In this document: piece by piece, positions 1-9,172 of the stretch
Numbering within the stretch: the stretch's first letter is position 1
How the letters are laid out: every line of letters begins with the position of its first letter
Source of the DNA: Methanocorpusculum sp.
GTDB taxonomy: Archaea; Halobacteriota; Methanomicrobia; Methanomicrobiales; Methanocorpusculaceae
Assembly: GCA_017408885.1 (NCBI GenBank)
Contig: JAFQTT010000001.1
Location: 62,001 to 126,000 of the forward strand
Direction: 5' to 3'
DNA length: 64,000 nt
Notes under the pieces: model-generated
Databases searched by the model: none
Seen by the model: the letters and a program-made list of their open reading frames with translations, nothing else
What the model was told of the DNA's origin: nothing
Program-made: the position numbers and the translations under genes

Positions 1-1354
1 GCATAAGCTGGGACAGGTACCATGCGTTCAGACCTGCGTTGGAGTTACCGGTTGCGATAGAAGTGGTAGTACCACATGCTGCTGCAAGAACTGCTGCACG
101 CTGGGATCCACCGAAGTGGTCTTCCATCATGGTCGGGAACTGTTCGTACTGCTCCATACCGTAGAGGTTGACTTCAGTACCGATGTCGTTGACAACTTCC
201 TGGGTTGGCTTGACTTTGTCGTTCGGGTTCGGGTTGGTGACATCAACGTTGTACTTGTCGTGGATGTAGTCCATACCGTGGTAGACGAAGTCGTCGAGGA
301 TGTTATCAGTGTATGCTGCAGTTGCGTACTGAGTGAATCCGACACCACCAGACATGTAGGAACCGAGCCAGATCTGGTCAAAGAGGACTGCTCCTGCACC
401 GACAACTTCAAGGGTTGCCTTTGCCGGGTCGTACGGGTTGACACGGTCTGCCTGGATCATATCTGCGAAGTTACCGAAGAGAATTCCTCCTGGCTCGTTC
501 GGACCGCGTGCACGGCGGGCCGGCAGGGAGGATGCCATGTTGATGACACCAGCGTGCTTTGCTGCGAAGGAAAGGTCTGCGACTGCTGCTTCTCCTGCGC
601 ACATGCGGTATGCTGCAATGAAGGACATACCGATCTGCATTGCGGACCAGCGGGAGGTAGTTCCACCATCACAGGTTCTTCCGACGATGGTTGGCATGTG
701 AACACACTGCCAGAGGGACTTGCCGACTGCTGCCTGGAGTGCTTCTGCCTGCTTCTTCGGGAAGAGCTTCTCGATGTCGATGACGTACTGGGACTCGAGA
801 GAGTCTGCGAGTTCCTGGTCACCAGTGAAGACACGGACGTAACAGTCGTCGGTTAATGCCGGGTGGGTTTCGACCATGTGTTCCTGAACGACTGCTCCTC
901 CTGGCATTGCGTGGTTGACAACGTGGAGGTATTCGTTGATGGTTTCCGGAGTAACTTCCTTACCGAGACGCTTCTGGAGAGTCTGGTGTGCCATGTCCAT
1001 GGAAACGATTACAGTTCTGCGGATGTCGTCCCACATCTGCTGCATTGCTGCGTTGTTGACGAAGTGGAGATCATCACCCTCAACGAAGGTTCCGGTTCCG
1101 GAGACTTCGTAGGTCATGAGCTGACGCTGACCCATTGGGACACCTGCTAAGTGGCAGTGGTCCGGGTCGTACATGGAGATACCGCGCTTTGCAACGATTG
1201 CCTCGTTCTCCTTAAGGAACTCGGTCTTACGTGCAGACTGGTGGACACCGTTGAACTTGTAGAACTCGGTGGTGGTGGATGCAACATCCTGCTGTGGGAA
1301 CTTCTGCTTGAGTGCGTCAAGGAAAAGTTTCTGGGTCTTTTCTACTTTAGCCAT
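1..1354 (-). CDS. mcrA: Methyl-coenzyme M reductase alpha subunit (partial, 3' end outside window)
   Basis: Alpha subunit of the cytoplasmic (McrABG)2 enzyme that reduces methyl-CoM with CoB, releasing methane at nickel F430. The first 451 residues are present and the frame runs off the left edge without a stop. Visible landmarks, with M. marburgensis numbering in brackets: Gln157 in VVQEHM (axial F430 ligand Gln147), Lys266-His267 (Lys256/His257), Arg281 in PARRARG (methyl-Arg271), Tyr343 (Tyr333) and Gln418 in GGSQR (Gln400). The thioglycine motif GFFG(Y/F)D should lie about 12 residues past the edge. The start at 1354 has a good ribosome site (AGGAGG at about 1361-1368) lying inside the end of mcrG, 2 nt away, so the last two genes of mcrBDCGA are translationally close. 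Confidence 0.98.
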   Translation of the reverse strand, partial: MAKVEKTQKLFLDALKQKFPQQDVASTTTEFYKFNGVHQSARKTEFLKENEAIVAKRGISMYDPDHCHLAGVPMGQRQLMTYEVSGTGTFVEGDDLHFVNNAAMQQMWDDIRRTVIVSMDMAHQTLQKRLGKEVTPETINEYLHVVNHAMPGGAVVQEHMVETHPALTDDCYVRVFTGDQELADSLESQYVIDIEKLFPKKQAEALQAAVGKSLWQCVHMPTIVGRTCDGGTTSRWSAMQIGMSFIAAYRMCAGEAAVADLSFAAKHAGVINMASSLPARRARGPNEPGGILFGNFADMIQADRVNPYDPAKATLEVVGAGAVLFDQIWLGSYMSGGVGFTQYATAAYTDNILDDFVYHGMDYIHDKYNVDVTNPNPNDKVKPTQEVVNDIGTEVNLYGMEQYEQFPTMMEDHFGGSQRAAVLAAACGTTTSIATGNSNAGLNAWYLSQLM

Positions 1355-1356
1355 GT

Positions 1357-2121
1357 TTAGTCCTCCTTTGGCATGAATCCGTATTTGGTACGGAGTGCGT
1401 GGATGCGCTGGACGTATGCAACGTACTCTGCGTCATCACGGAGTGCAGTTCCAACAAGGGAGTGGAACATCGGGGTGTTCTCTTTGAGCCATGCTGCGTC
1501 CATCGGCTTGCCGACTGCGACCTTGCGGTCGAGCGGGTTTCCGACCTGGTCCTTGACGTACTTGACGATTCCGTCGTCGTCGAGGATACAGCGCTGTACT
1601 GCATCGAACATCATTCCGTTCTCTGCGAGACGGAGGGAGTGTCCGTGAACAGTTGCACCACGGATACCAACAGTTGCTGGGTCGAAGAGTTCGGACTCGA
1701 TGAGCTCGCGTGCGTACTGTTCAAGGTCACGCTCACGGCACTCGATAATCTGACGTCCAGAGAGTGTTCCCGGGTCGATACCGCGGTAGCGGTACATCTC
1801 GAGGTAGGATCTCTGGTATGGCTGACATGGTGCGTTCAGCATAGAGTCTGCGAACTGGATGTATCTGACACGGTCACCGGCTTTTGCTCCCTCGGTTGGT
1901 GCAACAAGCTTTCTGATCGGGCAGTCTGGTTCACCCTGCTCTGCGAGTGGCGGGTGTGCAGATCCGTATGCTGCTCCTGGTGCGTGGTGTCCCATAATGA
2001 GAACGAGGTCTTCATCGGTGACGCTGCGCATTTTCTGGAGCTTAACGTTTGGGTTCATCTGGTTGCGGCGAACTTCTGCAACGCGGGATGTTCCTGGTCC
2101 ATACTGTGGTGTGTATGCCAT
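1357..2121 (-). CDS. mcrG: Methyl-coenzyme M reductase gamma subunit
   Basis: Gamma subunit of methyl-CoM reductase, which with alpha and beta forms the two F430 pockets. The 254-residue length is normal. The N-terminus [20 protein letters not shown] and internal motifs [18 protein letters not shown] and [20 protein letters not shown] are typical of McrG. The start at 2121 is preceded by AGGTG at a normal distance. It lies between mcrC (22 nt gap) and mcrA (2 nt gap) in the operon. No anomaly is visible. Confidence 0.98.
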   Translation of the reverse strand: MAYTPQYGPGTSRVAEVRRNQMNPNVKLQKMRSVTDEDLVLIMGHHAPGAAYGSAHPPLAEQGEPDCPIRKLVAPTEGAKAGDRVRYIQFADSMLNAPCQPYQRSYLEMYRYRGIDPGTLSGRQIIECRERDLEQYARELIESELFDPATVGIRGATVHGHSLRLAENGMMFDAVQRCILDDDGIVKYVKDQVGNPLDRKVAVGKPMDAAWLKENTPMFHSLVGTALRDDAEYVAYVQRIHALRTKYGFMPKED

Positions 2122-2143
2122 AGTTTTTTCACCTAATTTTTGG

Positions 2144-2761
2144 TTAAGTTTTCATTATTCGTAATACTTCATGAATGACATTCGACATTGATACACGGCT
2201 CGGAGTCTGTCCTCTGGTAATTCCTGTGACGATTCCTTTGACAATGCCTTTTGTTTTGACATCGCCGGGTTTCGGCATAACATATGCAGTCTTTACGCCC
2301 GCACGTGCAAAGTCCTCGTAGTCCGTCGGAGCCTGGCAGACAACAACAGCATCAACGCTGCACTGCTGCAGAATTTTACGGCACTTGTGAACTACGTGTG
2401 ATCGAATGTTTCCGTGGTGAAGAACAGCCACTTTGTGGCGTTCTATCTGCTCGATTTCGCGGTCGGTAATACCGAAGTTTGAGCCAAGTGCTACCCCTCC
2501 AATCTCTGCGTCTGGTGGAACTCCGCTGCCGGCGTTCAGCACCAGGGTACTTACGCTGTATTCAATCCCCTGCTGCCGCAGTGCTGACGTAATGTCGCAG
2601 ACGGGTTTTGTAATATGTCTCCGGCCGGGGGACATACCCACGATAATGACGTCAGGATTTTTGCATTCAGAGATGGTTCCCCTCTGGGCAAGGGAGCCCC
2701 CTTTACCCATTCCCATACTGTGTCTGCAGTCTACAAGTTGAGTAACACGTCCGAGAGGCAT
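2144..2761 (-). CDS. mcrC: Methyl-coenzyme M reductase operon protein C
   Basis: McrC is the 205-residue accessory protein of the mcr operon. In other methanogens it is found in the ATP-dependent complex that reductively activates Mcr (component A3a). Motifs seen include VDCRHSMGMGKGGSLAQRG near the N-terminus and the PDVIIVGMSPGRRHITKPVC segment. Its ATG shares one base with the stop codon of mcrD (TAATG at 2759-2763), indicating translational coupling. The gene order B-D-C-G-A is the common one in Methanomicrobiales. Confidence 0.96.
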   Translation of the reverse strand: MPLGRVTQLVDCRHSMGMGKGGSLAQRGTISECKNPDVIIVGMSPGRRHITKPVCDITSALRQQGIEYSVSTLVLNAGSGVPPDAEIGGVALGSNFGITDREIEQIERHKVAVLHHGNIRSHVVHKCRKILQQCSVDAVVVCQAPTDYEDFARAGVKTAYVMPKPGDVKTKGIVKGIVTGITRGQTPSRVSMSNVIHEVLRIMKT

Positions 2762-3234
2762 TATTTCGTACCCTGAACAATCATTGGTCGCTGTTTGCTT
2801 TTCGGATCGCTCATTCCAAGAATACGGTCATCCTCAACAACGCCATACTTGGCGTAGTCGGACAACGTAAAGTTGGACCGCATAAATCTGCCCTTACCGA
2901 ATCCATACGGGAACTTATCGGCGAAGACTGCATCGCATGCCTCCTTGACAGCCGGAATTACTGACTCGTCCTCAAGTTCAAGAAGGATGTCTCCGACATG
3001 AACGCGAAGTTCAAAGTCTTCTCCGCAAACCTTGATAGTACGTCTGTAAGAGTGCGGGTTCGGAGCTCCTCTGGCCGGACCATACGGTACCGTTGCCGGA
3101 AGATTCGGACCGTTTAACACCATACGGCGGATGCCGCCTACAGCGAAAATCTTGTCGAGTAAATCCTCGGTGGTTTCCGGATTCAGGAATCTGGTTGGAG
3201 TGATTCTTACCTGTGGATAATTTGCTTCTGTCAT
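2761..3234 (-). CDS. mcrD: Methyl-coenzyme M reductase operon protein D
   Basis: McrD, 157 residues, is a conserved non-subunit protein of the mcr operon, implicated in handling or assembling apo-Mcr; its exact role is unsettled. The sequence shows the family features: a VRITPTRFLNPETTEDLL start, GGIRRMVLNGPNLP, and a C-terminal GRFMRSNFTLSDYAKYG block. A strong AGGAG ribosome site precedes the start at 3234. There are 39 nt between mcrB and mcrD, and a one-base stop/start overlap with mcrC. Confidence 0.96.
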   Translation of the reverse strand: MTEANYPQVRITPTRFLNPETTEDLLDKIFAVGGIRRMVLNGPNLPATVPYGPARGAPNPHSYRRTIKVCGEDFELRVHVGDILLELEDESVIPAVKEACDAVFADKFPYGFGKGRFMRSNFTLSDYAKYGVVEDDRILGMSDPKSKQRPMIVQGTK

Positions 3235-3273
3235 TCAATCTCCTAATCTGCTTACGCAGAAATCTTAGCCGGC

Positions 3274-4587
3274 TTATACAGCCTTTGCAATTGCCTGAAG
3301 CGGGTTTGCGAACTCTTCGATGCTGCCGAAGGTCTCACCGTAAATCTTTGCGGTTCCTTCTGGGGAGAACATCTGGGTTCCTGCATCAAGTGCACATGCT
3401 GCAACGATACATGGGATACCGTTTCCTGCTGCGTGACGGGTAACGACGTGGTTTCCGTTGAAGATACCTGGTCCTCCTCCACCATAGATAGAGTGAGAGA
3501 AGAAGGAGAATCCGACTGCTGCACCCATGACACGACCGTAGTCTGCACCTGGGAGACCGGTTTCGTGCTCAAGAATGTCGTTGAAGTAAAGCAGAGTGGA
3601 GGAAACTGCCTGTGCGAAACGTCCTGCACCAGCGTTGACCATAGTTGCTGCAAGGGTACCTGCGGATGCGTATGCATTCCAGAGCATTGGGTCCTTGGTC
3701 TCGTATGGCTTGAAGTAGCCGCCTGCCTGGCCTGCGGTCTGGGTGATGACTTTGTCCTCAACTGCACGCTCGACAAGGGACTGCATGACAGTACCGACGG
3801 TACCGGTCTGGCCGTTCTCCTTAACGAGATCGTAGACGATGTTGTTTGCGTTAAGACCCTGGTATGCGTAGATTAAGAGCTGTGCACGCTCGAATGGACC
3901 AACTGCGTTTGCCATTTCGAACTGACCTGCCTGCTCGAAGGTTGCTGCGAGTGCTGCACCCTGCATTGCATTGCGGTGGGTCATCATAACGGTCTGGTTT
4001 GCCGGAATGTTACGGAGTGCGTAACCAAGGGACTCGTTGTTCTGCGGGATGGACATGATCATGGAACATGCTCCGCCGTCGAGTGCCTGGGAGACCGGGT
4101 AGGAACCAAAGACTGCTGCCTTGACGGTGTTTGCGTCGAACATGTCGACGTTGAACTCCTCGACAAGTGCGTAGGTGGTTGCTGCTGCAACAGAGAGAAG
4201 GGATGCATCGTAGGTTGCTGCTGCCTCGATACGTGCCTTCGGGACTTTGACTAAGAGAAGCTTACCATCGTTGAAGCGCTTGATCTCGGTGTCATCGCCT
4301 TCCTCAACGGAGACGTACTGCTTGATCTTTGCTTCGATTGCGTCGATGTTGCCTGCGATGTCAAGGTTAAGTTCACGGCCGAGGATCTGCTGGTGCTTTC
4401 CGATCTTACCGTTCTTTAATGCTGCCTCTACACCACCGAGATTGACTGCGACGGTTCTCTTTGCGTTGTCAACAAGGGACTTGATTGCCGGGTTGACGAG
4501 TGGGCTGATCTTTTCGAGTGCAACGTTGCTCTTTAAGAGCTTTCCGTTGTCGTCGTAAAGGTCAATTACATCTGCGTATTTTGCCAT
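3274..4587 (-). CDS. mcrB: Methyl-coenzyme M reductase beta subunit
   Basis: Beta subunit of methyl-CoM reductase and first gene of the mcr operon. It has 437 residues, close to the usual 430-445. The sequence begins MAKYADVIDLYDDNGKLL and carries the glycine-rich C-terminal stretch FFSHSIYGGGGPGIFNGNHV, which in the family lies at the coenzyme channel, followed by TRHAAGNGIPCI. The start at 4587 is preceded by GAGG. It lies downstream of a roughly 190-nt untranslated region that appears structured (see 4588-4780). Confidence 0.98.
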   Translation of the reverse strand: MAKYADVIDLYDDNGKLLKSNVALEKISPLVNPAIKSLVDNAKRTVAVNLGGVEAALKNGKIGKHQQILGRELNLDIAGNIDAIEAKIKQYVSVEEGDDTEIKRFNDGKLLLVKVPKARIEAAATYDASLLSVAAATTYALVEEFNVDMFDANTVKAAVFGSYPVSQALDGGACSMIMSIPQNNESLGYALRNIPANQTVMMTHRNAMQGAALAATFEQAGQFEMANAVGPFERAQLLIYAYQGLNANNIVYDLVKENGQTGTVGTVMQSLVERAVEDKVITQTAGQAGGYFKPYETKDPMLWNAYASAGTLAATMVNAGAGRFAQAVSSTLLYFNDILEHETGLPGADYGRVMGAAVGFSFFSHSIYGGGGPGIFNGNHVVTRHAAGNGIPCIVAACALDAGTQMFSPEGTAKIYGETFGSIEEFANPLQAIAKAV

Positions 4588-4780
4588 AATTTTGCCTCTT
4601 AATTAAGGTAATTTTTCTTTAGGCTGTTTTCCGTTACTTTCCCTGAAATTTGCTGTCGTTACTTTTAGTAATTACTGGCGGTCAGTGACGGGTTTCTCTA
4701 CACGTCCACGACCAGCCTTTTCAGGCGGGTCAGGCGAACCCATCCGGGGAGATAGAGTCCGCCCCCTCTCGGGACATTAA
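4588..4780 (-). promoter_or_regulatory. Long structured 5' leader of the mcr operon (candidate regulatory RNA)
   Basis: Between the likely promoter and mcrB lie about 190 nt with no reading frame of its own. Read on the minus strand it contains a CCC-GAGA-GGG hairpin (4764-4773), a GGGT...ACCC hairpin (4727-4741) and a GCCT-GAAA-AGGC hairpin (4715-4726). Two of the three have GNRA tetraloops. A CUCUA/UAGAG helix (4753-4757 with 4696-4700) would enclose the last two. The GC-rich part ends near 4680, and an A/U-rich stretch follows up to the ribosome site. Structure was found by eye; no folding energy was computed. Confidence 0.5.
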
Positions 4781-4797
4781 ATAGTATGAAATTGTGT

Positions 4798-4807
4798 CAA
4801 TATAAGG
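4798..4807 (-). promoter_or_regulatory. Probable TATA box of the mcr operon
   Basis: CCTTATATTG on the minus strand. Transcription would start about 25 nt downstream, near 4775-4780, just before the first hairpin of the leader. A second TATA-like stretch (CTATTTAAT, about 4776-4785) is possible but would cut into the structured part. Confidence 0.45.
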
Positions 4808-5000
4808 ATTCCCCTTTTAGGAGTTGAAGCAATATTTCACCTTCAAACGAAAAATGAGGCATTATATCGAAGAATATACAATACAAAACAATATTTTTCA
4901 AAATACAGAAAGACATAGTGCTACGAAACAAAAACACAGTGTTACAAATCCAGCCGGATTTCATGCGCTCAACACAATAAAGCGCAAGTACCCGAGGAAA

Positions 5001-5010
5001 CTTATATCAT
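5001..5010 (+). promoter_or_regulatory. TATA box of the RFAP synthase gene
   Basis: CTTATATCAT is centred about 42 nt before the ATG at 5047, predicting a short leader of around 15 nt. The stretch 4810-5000 between the two divergent promoters is AT-rich and shows no gene or clear repeat. Confidence 0.5.
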
Positions 5011-5046
5011 CTCAGCAGTAATATCTGAATACGGAAAACCGAGACC

Positions 5047-6030
5047 ATGCGTATTGACACACCATCTCGAATACACATCGCCTTAATCGACTTAAACGGA
5101 TCATACGGAAGAGTCGATGGGGGAATCGGCCTTACTATCGAAAAACCAGGATACTCAATGACCTTAGCTGAAAGCGACAGGAACAGCATTGAGTTTGCCG
5201 AAAAGAACCTGCCGCAGGCAGTAGTTGATGAATACACACTCAAGATTAACCGTGCCGCAGACCGCGTCAGGGCTGAGCTTGGAATTGAAGACCCGTTTGC
5301 ATTTACTGTAAACAAAACCTACCCATCCCACTCAGGCCTCGGCTCCGGCACACAGATTGCTCTGGCAACAGCAAAGCTCATGACAGAACACGCAGGAATC
5401 CACCTGCCAAGCGTTGATCTTGCAAAAATCGTCGGAAGAGCCGGAACATCCGGTATTGGAGCACACGGCTTCGACCTTGGAGGATTCATCGTAGACGGAG
5501 GACACAGCAAAAAACAGAAGAAAGACTTCATGCCGTCCTCCGCCTCTGAACCAATCCCGCCGGTCTTAATCGGCAGATACGACTTCCCTGAAGAATGGGG
5601 CATTGCTCTTGTCAGACCAAAAATCGGAACATACTTCTGCGGAAGAGAAGAGATTAACATCTTCCAGACCTGCTGTCCGCTTCCAAAAGACGAAGTCAAA
5701 CTCCTATCACACATCATCTTCATGAACCTCGTGCCGTTCTTAATCGAACACGACCTCGAAGGATTTTCCGCATGCATCAACCGCATTCAGGAAATTGCAT
5801 TTAACAAATGTGAGTTCCAGCTTCAGCCGCCTGAGGTTACACAGACCATGAACCTCATGAAGGAAGCAGGAATTCCGGGTGTTGGTTTAAGCTCTCTTGG
5901 ACCAACCCTCTTTGGAGTTTACGACGTACACGACACAACAGCAGTAAAAGAGATGCATGATATCCTTGGAGACTCAGCAGATATTCTCTTAACCAAAGGA
6001 CAGAACCACGGTGCTGTCCTCTACCCTTAA
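5047..6030 (+). CDS. Beta-ribofuranosylaminobenzene 5'-phosphate synthase (RFAP synthase)
   Basis: Catalyses the first committed step of methanopterin synthesis: condensation of 4-hydroxybenzoate or 4-aminobenzoate with PRPP. The 327-residue protein is of the GHMP-kinase superfamily type used by methanogens. The N-terminal RIHIALIDLNGSYGRVDGGIGL and the glycine-rich PSHSGLGSGT loop (residues 93-102) are characteristic, and GxGLSSLGPTLFG near the C-terminus is the third GHMP motif. The gene is divergent from the mcr operon, so a C1-carrier biosynthesis gene and the terminal methanogenesis enzyme share an intergenic region. The family is well known in archaea; the exact gene symbol varies. Confidence 0.9.
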   Translation: MRIDTPSRIHIALIDLNGSYGRVDGGIGLTIEKPGYSMTLAESDRNSIEFAEKNLPQAVVDEYTLKINRAADRVRAELGIEDPFAFTVNKTYPSHSGLGSGTQIALATAKLMTEHAGIHLPSVDLAKIVGRAGTSGIGAHGFDLGGFIVDGGHSKKQKKDFMPSSASEPIPPVLIGRYDFPEEWGIALVRPKIGTYFCGREEINIFQTCCPLPKDEVKLLSHIIFMNLVPFLIEHDLEGFSACINRIQEIAFNKCEFQLQPPEVTQTMNLMKEAGIPGVGLSSLGPTLFGVYDVHDTTAVKEMHDILGDSADILLTKGQNHGAVLYP

Positions 6031-6083
6031 CTCTTTTTTACCAATCCGCAATCATCTTTATCTCCCGCGTCCCATTTAGATAT

Positions 6084-6536
6084 ATGTTAGATGCAGGAAT
6101 GCCAGCCCCTGAGTTCTCACTTCCAGACAAAGATGGAAAAATCATATCCCTTTCAGACTTCAAAGGACAAAAAGTAGTACTCTACTTCTATCCAAGAGAC
6201 AACACTGCAGGATGTACAAGACAGGCCCTGGCTTTTGCAGCCCTAAACGATGAGTTCAAAAAGAAGAATGCAGTCGTAATCGGAATCAGCAAAGACAGTC
6301 AGGCATCACACCAGAAGTTTGCAGAAAAACACGGCCTGCCGTTTATCTTAATCTCTGACACTGAACTTGATGCCATCCAAAAATACGGTGTCTGGCAGGA
6401 GAAAAAGCTCTACGGAAAAGTAAGCATGGGCGTTGTCCGCTCTTCATTTGTAATTGATGAAGACGGCATCTTAGACGCTGTGCTGTACAAAGTAAAACCT
6501 GACACAAACGCTCAGGATATGTTAGAACTGTTGTAA
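6084..6536 (+). CDS. Peroxiredoxin of the Bcp/PrxQ type, 1-Cys form
   Basis: Thiol peroxidase that reduces hydrogen peroxide and organic peroxides in the cytoplasm. The 150-residue thioredoxin fold begins with the APEFSLPDKDGK motif. The peroxidatic Cys44 lies in YPRDNTAGCTRQA. Most PrxQ proteins have a resolving Cys five residues later; here that position is Leu49, and Cys44 is the only cysteine in the protein, so it should act as a 1-Cys enzyme needing an external thiol. Single gene with its own short promoter region. Confidence 0.9.
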   Translation: MLDAGMPAPEFSLPDKDGKIISLSDFKGQKVVLYFYPRDNTAGCTRQALAFAALNDEFKKKNAVVIGISKDSQASHQKFAEKHGLPFILISDTELDAIQKYGVWQEKKLYGKVSMGVVRSSFVIDEDGILDAVLYKVKPDTNAQDMLELL

Positions 6537-6712
6537 AACACCCGTATCAGACGCGACGGACGAGAGGCTCAATAGTTTTTAAAAAATAGAGGTTGTTGGA
6601 ATTTTAAAACAAGAATCTAAATGATATACGCACCAGTGAAGAGTGTGACACGCACTCTACATCCGCTCATAAATTGGTTCAAATCTCAAAAGAAGCTCAG
6701 AAAAAAGAAAAA

Positions 6713-8149
6713 TTAGAAGTGGCTGTCAGTATCTGCGTCTTCCTCATTTCTCTCGCGGATACGCCAGAGACTCTTCTCAGCCCACTGCTTAGGCATACCG
6801 TGTGCATCTCCCCACGCAGAAAGCTTTGCCTCCCACTCCTTCCACATCTCAGGATATCTTGCTTCGATATCCTTCATGCATGCCACATCAGACGACGGGC
6901 ACATGAAGCATCCTATTCTATCCAGACCTAACTCATAGAGCGGATTGTACGGAGCTTCCTCTCTGAAGAGATACAGCCATACATGCATCGCCGTCCAGTG
7001 CTGAATTGGAGCTGCCGAGAGCTGACAGAGCACATTCTTGTTCCGCCAGACACGCGGGCTTTGCATACGCTTTGCAGACTCAAACTTGCGCTGTCCAATA
7101 AAAGATACAGCCTCTCCCCAGTTCTTCTCGATAATCCGTCTGACAGGTGCTAACTTACATGATTTGCAGCACCATCTAAAGTCCACTGCAGGCGGGCCCT
7201 GAACCTCAAACTCCTTCCAGAACTCTTCACTTCCGCACTCAGAAATTACAGAAAGCCCGTACTTTTCCGCAACGTCTTTGACATTCTGAATTGTCTCTGG
7301 AAACTCAAGACCAGTGTCTGCGAAAATCATCGGCAGTTTTAATCCTGCTTTGAGAGTAATCAGAAGTGTTACCAGACTGTCTTTGCCGCCCGAGTATGAA
7401 ACAGTCGGCGTAAGATCAGGATTTTTCGAGATAACATCCTTTACGAACTCAACAGACTTGTTCTCGTAGATATCAAGGATGTTCTTGTTTGCCCTGATTG
7501 CATCGTCCCAGGTAGTCGGGTGGGTATCAACAACAGGCTTCTGGGTTCTGCGGGTTCTAACCAACTGACCGCGTGTTGCGCCGACGGTCTCCTCATAAGA
7601 CATCTTGGCACGGCCGACAGCCACACACTCTCCTGCCTCGCTCATAACAAAGACCGCATCACCCACTGCAATATCAGGAGATACAAAGGTCACACCTGGC
7701 ATAAGAACGCTGCTTCCGTCCTTAATATATCCTGCCGCCTCATCATTGACGCGGATAATACGCTTAGTTGGAGAAGCGAACTCTGCCGCAGCCTCACGGG
7801 GAAGAACCTCCCAGCGGTTCTCTGCCGGAAGGAAACGGATTGCACAGACAACAGCACCGCCTAAGATAATCTCCTCCATTCTGTCCTCATCAGGCACCTT
7901 GTTGAGAATTGCTATCTGATCATCCGGAATCAGCGGAACTCCGAACTGCTCCTCGAAGATGCGGTTTACAAGCGTTCTGTCACGTTCAAAAGCAGGGCGG
8001 ACATCACCCGGAGGTGTTACAGATACAGGGCGTGTCTTTGCTCCGCATGTGCAAATCCGGCCCATTACAGGCGCGTGGCAGACATCACACCAGTAGAACG
8101 GAACCGGTGCTAAGAACGGTGAATTTTTTGCAGGTCTTCTCTGAGCCAT
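6713..8149 (-). CDS. PAPS-reductase-family PP-loop protein with zinc ribbon and PUA domain
   Basis: A 478-residue multidomain protein. An N-terminal zinc ribbon (Cys21, Cys24, Cys33, Cys35) is followed by a PUA-like RNA-binding region (about 128-205). A PAPS-reductase/sulfotransferase PP-loop domain follows, with SYSGGKDSLV at 251-260. The C-terminal half carries Cys327, Cys328, Cys331, Cys414 and Cys417, a CC..C/C..C arrangement like the 4Fe-4S ligands of assimilatory APS reductases. PP-loop chemistry adenylates a substrate. The PUA domain suggests that the substrate is RNA, but this is inference. Last gene of a tight four-gene operon, 2 nt after the DUF2284 gene. It could be a sulfonucleotide reductase or an RNA thiolation enzyme. 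Confidence 0.82.
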   Translation of the reverse strand: MAQRRPAKNSPFLAPVPFYWCDVCHAPVMGRICTCGAKTRPVSVTPPGDVRPAFERDRTLVNRIFEEQFGVPLIPDDQIAILNKVPDEDRMEEIILGGAVVCAIRFLPAENRWEVLPREAAAEFASPTKRIIRVNDEAAGYIKDGSSVLMPGVTFVSPDIAVGDAVFVMSEAGECVAVGRAKMSYEETVGATRGQLVRTRRTQKPVVDTHPTTWDDAIRANKNILDIYENKSVEFVKDVISKNPDLTPTVSYSGGKDSLVTLLITLKAGLKLPMIFADTGLEFPETIQNVKDVAEKYGLSVISECGSEEFWKEFEVQGPPAVDFRWCCKSCKLAPVRRIIEKNWGEAVSFIGQRKFESAKRMQSPRVWRNKNVLCQLSAAPIQHWTAMHVWLYLFREEAPYNPLYELGLDRIGCFMCPSSDVACMKDIEARYPEMWKEWEAKLSAWGDAHGMPKQWAEKSLWRIRERNEEDADTDSHF

Positions 8150-8151
8150 AT

Positions 8152-8751
8152 TTACTCCAGTAAAAGCATCATAACAGTAGTCATAGGTGAATCGAGCTTC
8201 GAACCGCCCGGAACATCAGTGCAGGTAAGAATGCCGAGCTCCCAGCCGGCAGCCTTGACTGTTGCGTACACATCTATTCCGGCAGCCTCCATACTCGGGC
8301 GCATCTTTTTGCGAAGCCGGCAGTCCGAGGCTGTTGCCCCTTTTTCCTTTGCGGCACAGGATTTACACCATCCGCACTGGTGGCCTGTATAGCAGAGAAC
8401 CTTGTAGAATCCATCCTCGAAGGCCATCTTCTCCATATCATACATCATCTGCTGAACATATGATGTAAGTTCGCGGGTTACAAGACGCTCAGGCCCAGCT
8501 TCTGCAACATCTCCGTCGAAACGCACGAGAAGTGCTGTCTTGAACTCCTTCAACACCGCGGCAGTCTCTGATGGTGTAGGTGAGTATGGAGGACAACCAA
8601 ATCTGCGGCCAAAACCCTGACATCCGAAATAACACTTCATCCGAACCCACTCGGCTGTAACAACCGAAGACGCAGGAATTGCTGCGGCATCTGCTCCGCG
8701 CTTTCTGGCAAACGCGGTCAGCTTTTCGATTTCTTCCTCAATCGTGTTCAT
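8152..8751 (-). CDS. DUF2284 family metal-binding protein
   Basis: Predicted cytoplasmic metal- or Fe-S-binding protein of about 199 residues. I take the ATG at 8751 (MNTIEEEIEKL), which has a GGAGAGGA ribosome site 4 nt upstream; the longer frame up to 8826 would bury the end of ribL. Cysteine groups lie at KCYFGCQGFGRRFGCPP and CYTGHQCGWCKSC, both typical of DUF2284. The gene overlaps ribL by 14 nt and is followed after 2 nt by the PAPS-reductase-like gene, so these are surely co-transcribed. The function of the family is not established. Confidence 0.8.
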   Translation of the reverse strand: MNTIEEEIEKLTAFARKRGADAAAIPASSVVTAEWVRMKCYFGCQGFGRRFGCPPYSPTPSETAAVLKEFKTALLVRFDGDVAEAGPERLVTRELTSYVQQMMYDMEKMAFEDGFYKVLCYTGHQCGWCKSCAAKEKGATASDCRLRKKMRPSMEAAGIDVYATVKAAGWELGILTCTDVPGGSKLDSPMTTVMMLLLE

Positions 8752-9172
8752 TATTTCCTCTCCTGCGGATAGCCTCTTCGATAATCTGCGTAGATGAGGT
8801 GAACTGAGAGCCTGTGTATGCCCCAATTCTTACAACCTCTGCATTTATGCCGCGCTCTGCAAGCTGGCTGCGAAGCTTTTCATCATCGAAGTACTGGTTA
8901 AAGCCTAAAGTAATTACTGCCGGATCTATCTCGAGAATCGGGCGGAACATATCCTCTTTATCTCCTAAGATTGCGTGGTCAACACATTTGAGGCTCTTAA
9001 TCATCATAAGTCTCTGTTCCTCAGAGACGATAGGTGCCGGCTTGTGGCGTACGTTTCTTTTACGGGATACAATTACCCACAGCTCGTCGCCGAGCTTCTT
9101 TGATTCGGAGAGGAAGTGAACATGCCCCGGGTGGAGAATGTCAAAAGTACCTGTTGCAACAATTCTTTTCAT
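8738..9172 (-). CDS. ribL: Archaeal FAD synthase (FMN adenylyltransferase)
   Basis: Transfers AMP from ATP (CTP also serves in characterised homologues) to FMN, making FAD. It is a 144-residue nucleotidyltransferase of the cytidylyltransferase fold with GTFDILHPGHVHFL (HPGH at 14-17), SRKRNVRHKP and a C-terminal FTSSTQII motif corresponding to ISSTxI. The length matches the archaeal RibL type rather than bacterial RibF. The start at 9172 shares one base with the JAMM gene stop, and the 3' end overlaps the DUF2284 gene. It provides FAD for the flavoenzymes of the cell. Confidence 0.88.
   Translation of the reverse strand: MKRIVATGTFDILHPGHVHFLSESKKLGDELWVIVSRKRNVRHKPAPIVSEEQRLMMIKSLKCVDHAILGDKEDMFRPILEIDPAVITLGFNQYFDDEKLRSQLAERGINAEVVRIGAYTGSQFTSSTQIIEEAIRRRGNNEHD

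Noticed and set aside
116-1150. Long open frames on the plus strand opposite mcrA (and similar ones opposite mcrB, mcrG, mer and the aEF1A gene)
   Set aside because: They are shadows of highly biased codon use in strongly expressed genes; the proteins are Cys/Val/Asp-rich without domains, and the minus-strand (or true-strand) genes are certain.
4824-5021. 65-codon plus-strand frame in the mcr/RFAP intergenic region
   Set aside because: No ribosome site or recognisable protein; the region holds the divergent promoters.
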